NCBI RefSeq assembly: GCF_025996515.1
Contig: NZ_BLRH01000029.1
Span: forward strand, 1-64,000
From: Rhizohabitans arisaemae
GTDB taxonomy: Bacteria > Actinomycetota > Actinomycetes > Streptosporangiales > Streptosporangiaceae
Length of the DNA: 64,000 nt
Direction of reading: 5' to 3'
Both the position numbers and the translations under genes were made by a program. The notes beneath the pieces were generated by a model. The model saw nothing but the letters and a program-made list of their open reading frames with translations, ran no database searches and was not told where the DNA came from. Shown here in pieces: positions 61,581-64,000 of this stretch; positions within the stretch are counted from its first letter, which is position 1, and each line of letters begins with the position of its first letter.

Positions 61581-64000
61581 ATGCGCTGGATCGTCGCATG
61601 GAGTCTTAGATTTCGCGGATTCGTCGTCGTGGCCGCCTTGGCCCTCCTGGCGCTTGGGGTGGTCCAGCTCAGGGATACCTCGGTCGAGGCCCTGCCCGAG
61701 TTCTCCGTTCCCTACGTCGAGGTGCAGACCGAGGCGCTGGGCTTGTCGGCCTACGAAGTCGAGCAGTTGATCACGGTTCCGCTTGAGGTCAATCTGCTGA
61801 ACGGGGTGGCCTGGCTGGACGAGATCAGATCCAACTCGGTGGCCGGACTCTCGTCGATCGAGCTGATCTTCGAGCCGGACACGGATCTGCTGCAGGCACG
61901 GCAGATGGTGCAGGAACGCCTCCTGCACGCAGGCCTTCTGCCCAACGTCTCCAAACCCCCCACGATGCTCCAGCCGCTGTCATCGGCCAGCCGCGTCGCC
62001 ATCGTGGGTCTGGCCTCCAAGAACCTGTCGCTGATCGAGATGTCGGTGCTCGCGCGCTGGAACATCAAACCCAGGCTCATGGGCGTGCCCGGCGTCGCCA
62101 ACGTCGCCATCTGGGGTCAACGCGAGCGCCAGCTCCAGGTCCAGGTCGATCCCGATCGACTGCGCGGCCACGGTGTCTCCCTGGACCAGGTCATCTCGAC
62201 CACCGGCAACGCGCTGTGGTCCTCGCCGCTGAGCTTCGTCAAAGCCTCCACCCCGGGCTCCGGCGGCTTCATCGACACCCCACAGCAACGGCTGGGCATC
62301 CAGCACATCTCCCCGATCAGGACGGCACAGGATCTGGCCAAGGTACCGGTCGAGCCTGCGGCGGACGGGGACGACGATGAGGACGACGCGGCGAAGGTCG
62401 TGACGCTGGGCGACGTCGGAAACGTCGTCGAGGACCACCAGCCGCTCATCGGCGACGCCGTGCAGGCCGGCGGCAAGGGTCTCATGCTGGTCGTCGAGAA
62501 GTTCCCCGGTGCCGACACGCTCGCGGTCACCAAGGGCGTCCAGGATGCGCTGGACGCCCTCAAGCCCGGCCTTTCGGGCATGGAAATCGACTCCTCGGTC
62601 TACCGTCCCGCGTCCTTCGTGGAGAGCGCCCGCGCCAACCTCGCGCTGTCGCTGGCGCTTGGGCTGCTTCTGCTGATGCTGGTCGTCGGAGTCCTGCTGC
62701 TCAGCTGGCGGTCCGCGGTGGTCGTCCTGGTCACCGTGCCGCTCGCGCTGGTCACGGCCATGCTCGTCCTGAGCTGGCGGGGCGGCCAGTTCAACACCCT
62801 CGCCCTGGCCGGTCTTGTCGTGGCTCTCGCCGTCGTCGTGCACGACGCCGTGACCGATGTGGACCACATCGCGCGGCGGTTGCGCGAGCGAGGGGGCAGG
62901 CCCGTCCACGAGGTCGTCGCGGAGGCCTCGCTCGAGGTGCGTTCACCGCTGGTCTACGCAACGTTGATCGCGGCGGCGGTGGCCGTACCGGTGCTGTTCC
63001 TGCCCGATCTGGCGGGTGTCTTCCTCGGGTCGCTGGTCACCGCCTACCTGCTGGCCATCGCCGCCTCGCTGCTGGTCTCGCTCATCGTGACGCCCGCGCT
63101 GACCTCCTTCCTGCTCTCCCGAGCCGGGACGCCCGGGCGCGAGCCCGCGATACCGCGCCGCTACGCCTCGCTGCTGACCCGGATGGCCGGCAAACCGGGG
63201 CCGCTGTACACCGTGGCGGCGCTGGTTCTCGTCGCAGGTCTCGCCGTCGGCGGGTTCGCGGTGCTGCCCAGGGTCGGCGACTCGGTGCTGCCCGCCTTCC
63301 AGGATCGGGACCTGCTGGTGCGGTGGGAGACCGAACCCGGCACCTCGCACTCCGCGATGGTGGGTGTCGGCGACCGGGTCAGTCAGGAGCTGCGGGCTTT
63401 GCCCGGGGTGCGGGGTGTGACCGCGCACGTCGGCCGCGCCGTCGCCTCCGATCAGGTCGTGAACATCAACTCGGGTGTGCTGTGGGTCGGCCTCAAGGCG
63501 GACGCCGACTACCTGGCCACGCGCGAAGCCGTACGCGGCGTAGTCGGCCGCCATCCGGGCTTCGACCGCGAGGTGCGGACCTTCCACGAGGAGAGCGTCG
63601 GCGCCACCAGGCAGACCGGCGCCGGGTCCGACGTGGCCGTCCGCGTCTACGGCAGGGACCTGGAGCAACTGAAGGCCAAGGCCGAGGAGGTACGGCAGGC
63701 CGTCGCGTCCGTCGGCGGCGTGCGGGCGGCCCAGCTCAGGCTGCAGCCCGTGGAGCCGACCGTCGAGGTCGAGGTCGACCTGGCCAAGGCGCAGAAGGAA
63801 GGTCTCAAACCAGGCGATGTACGGCGGGCCGCGGCCATCTGGTTGTCGGGAGTCGAGGTCGGCAGCCTGTTTGAGAACCAGAAGGTCTTCGAAGTCATCG
63901 TGGTGGGCACGCCCGCCACCCGGAAGGACCTGAACAGTGTGTCCGAGATCAAGCTGGACACGCCCGCAGGCCGTCAGGTTCGCCTGGGAGACGTCGCCAC
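61581..64000 (+). CDS. RND-superfamily efflux permease, truncated by window end
   Basis: At least 806 residues from ATG 61581 (GGAAAGG upstream), open to the window edge. LRFRGFVVVAALALLALGVV is span 1; PEFSVPYVEVQTEALGLSAY, EVEQLITVPLEVNLLNGV and GVANVAIWGQRERQLQVQVD are porter-domain segments typical of CusA/CzcA-like heavy-metal or AcrB-like RND pumps. Spans 2-6 cover 62.6-63.1 kb, then a second span and porter half follow. The span-4 region reads LVVALAVVVHDAVTDVDHIA with Asp residues as proton relay. An odd acidic stretch, DGDDDEDDAAK, interrupts the first porter region. Such pumps usually work with membrane fusion proteins in Gram-negatives; here it is a stand-alone actinobacterial member. 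Confidence 0.9.
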   Translation, partial: MRWIVAWSLRFRGFVVVAALALLALGVVQLRDTSVEALPEFSVPYVEVQTEALGLSAYEVEQLITVPLEVNLLNGVAWLDEIRSNSVAGLSSIELIFEPDTDLLQARQMVQERLLHAGLLPNVSKPPTMLQPLSSASRVAIVGLASKNLSLIEMSVLARWNIKPRLMGVPGVANVAIWGQRERQLQVQVDPDRLRGHGVSLDQVISTTGNALWSSPLSFVKASTPGSGGFIDTPQQRLGIQHISPIRTAQDLAKVPVEPAADGDDDEDDAAKVVTLGDVGNVVEDHQPLIGDAVQAGGKGLMLVVEKFPGADTLAVTKGVQDALDALKPGLSGMEIDSSVYRPASFVESARANLALSLALGLLLLMLVVGVLLLSWRSAVVVLVTVPLALVTAMLVLSWRGGQFNTLALAGLVVALAVVVHDAVTDVDHIARRLRERGGRPVHEVVAEASLEVRSPLVYATLIAAAVAVPVLFLPDLAGVFLGSLVTAYLLAIAASLLVSLIVTPALTSFLLSRAGTPGREPAIPRRYASLLTRMAGKPGPLYTVAALVLVAGLAVGGFAVLPRVGDSVLPAFQDRDLLVRWETEPGTSHSAMVGVGDRVSQELRALPGVRGVTAHVGRAVASDQVVNINSGVLWVGLKADADYLATREAVRGVVGRHPGFDREVRTFHEESVGATRQTGAGSDVAVRVYGRDLEQLKAKAEEVRQAVASVGGVRAAQLRLQPVEPTVEVEVDLAKAQKEGLKPGDVRRAAAIWLSGVEVGSLFENQKVFEVIVVGTPATRKDLNSVSEIKLDTPAGRQVRLGDVA

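Noticed and set aside
1-64000. CRISPR array, rRNA genes or replication origin
   Set aside because: No regularly spaced repeats, rRNA sequence or DnaA-box cluster was seen.

Overview
The window is high-GC, densely packed actinomycete DNA. Many genes overlap by ATGA or GTGA, GTG starts are common, and the regulators (NarL and OmpR two-component pairs, ECF sigma with CU044_5270-type partner, YtrA-like GntR, RpiR, GlxA-type AraC) and many lipoproteins suit a soil Actinobacterium, perhaps Streptosporangiaceae such as Nonomuraea. That taxonomic guess is inference; no rRNA or marker gene is present.

Region 1 (1-10.8 kb) is a decayed insertion zone. It starts with the tail of an IS5-like transposase and holds two 156-bp direct repeats (363-518 and 6920-7075), each ending in a tRNA 3' half. 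Between them lie a degenerate integrase fragment, a secreted lipase, three NmrA-like NAD(P)-binding paralogues and a TIM-barrel hydrolase-like gene. A NarL-type kinase/regulator pair, a DUF6326-like membrane protein (with a relic copy at 4.4 kb) and an APH-type kinase follow. Region 2 (10.9-14.9 kb) holds a LuxR/GAF regulator, an acyl-CoA synthetase and a cytochrome P450, closed by an 18-bp hairpin. Region 3 (15.1-23.4 kb) has an ECF sigma operon, then a YtrA-like GntR/ABC operon with a palindromic operator candidate and two trailing lipoprotein hydrolases. Region 4 (23.4-31 kb) mixes transposase and ABC-permease relics with an SPFH protein, a flavoprotein, an OmpR-type two-component system with GerMN-like lipoprotein, and a small lipoprotein.

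Region 5 (31-51.8 kb) is the most coherent and interesting part: a catabolic island. A divergent LysR faces a 970-residue FAD/Fe-S dehydrogenase and a Glu/Leu-type amino-acid dehydrogenase. An RpiR regulator follows, then an amidohydrolase overlapping a glutamine-synthetase-like ligase (a split FluG arrangement), a DAO-type amine oxidase, an M20 amidohydrolase, an APC permease, a complete Liv-type ABC importer, a second M20 peptidase and an ALDH7-type dehydrogenase. Ligase, amine oxidase, aldehyde dehydrogenase, hydrolase and permease match the logic of gamma-glutamyl-amine (Puu) degradation, but with other hydrolases, an added ABC importer and an aldehyde dehydrogenase resembling piperideine-6-carboxylate dehydrogenases. 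Related AT-rich palindromic sequences before three of its transcription units suggest shared control.

Region 6 (51.8-64 kb) holds an FtsX-type permease with a wrecked ATPase partner, an HD-domain protein, a GlxA-type regulator, a catalase, an ABC exporter, two small hypothetical genes, a 0.95-kb gap with a perfect 19-bp hairpin and a strong promoter, and the start of an RND efflux permease running off the edge.
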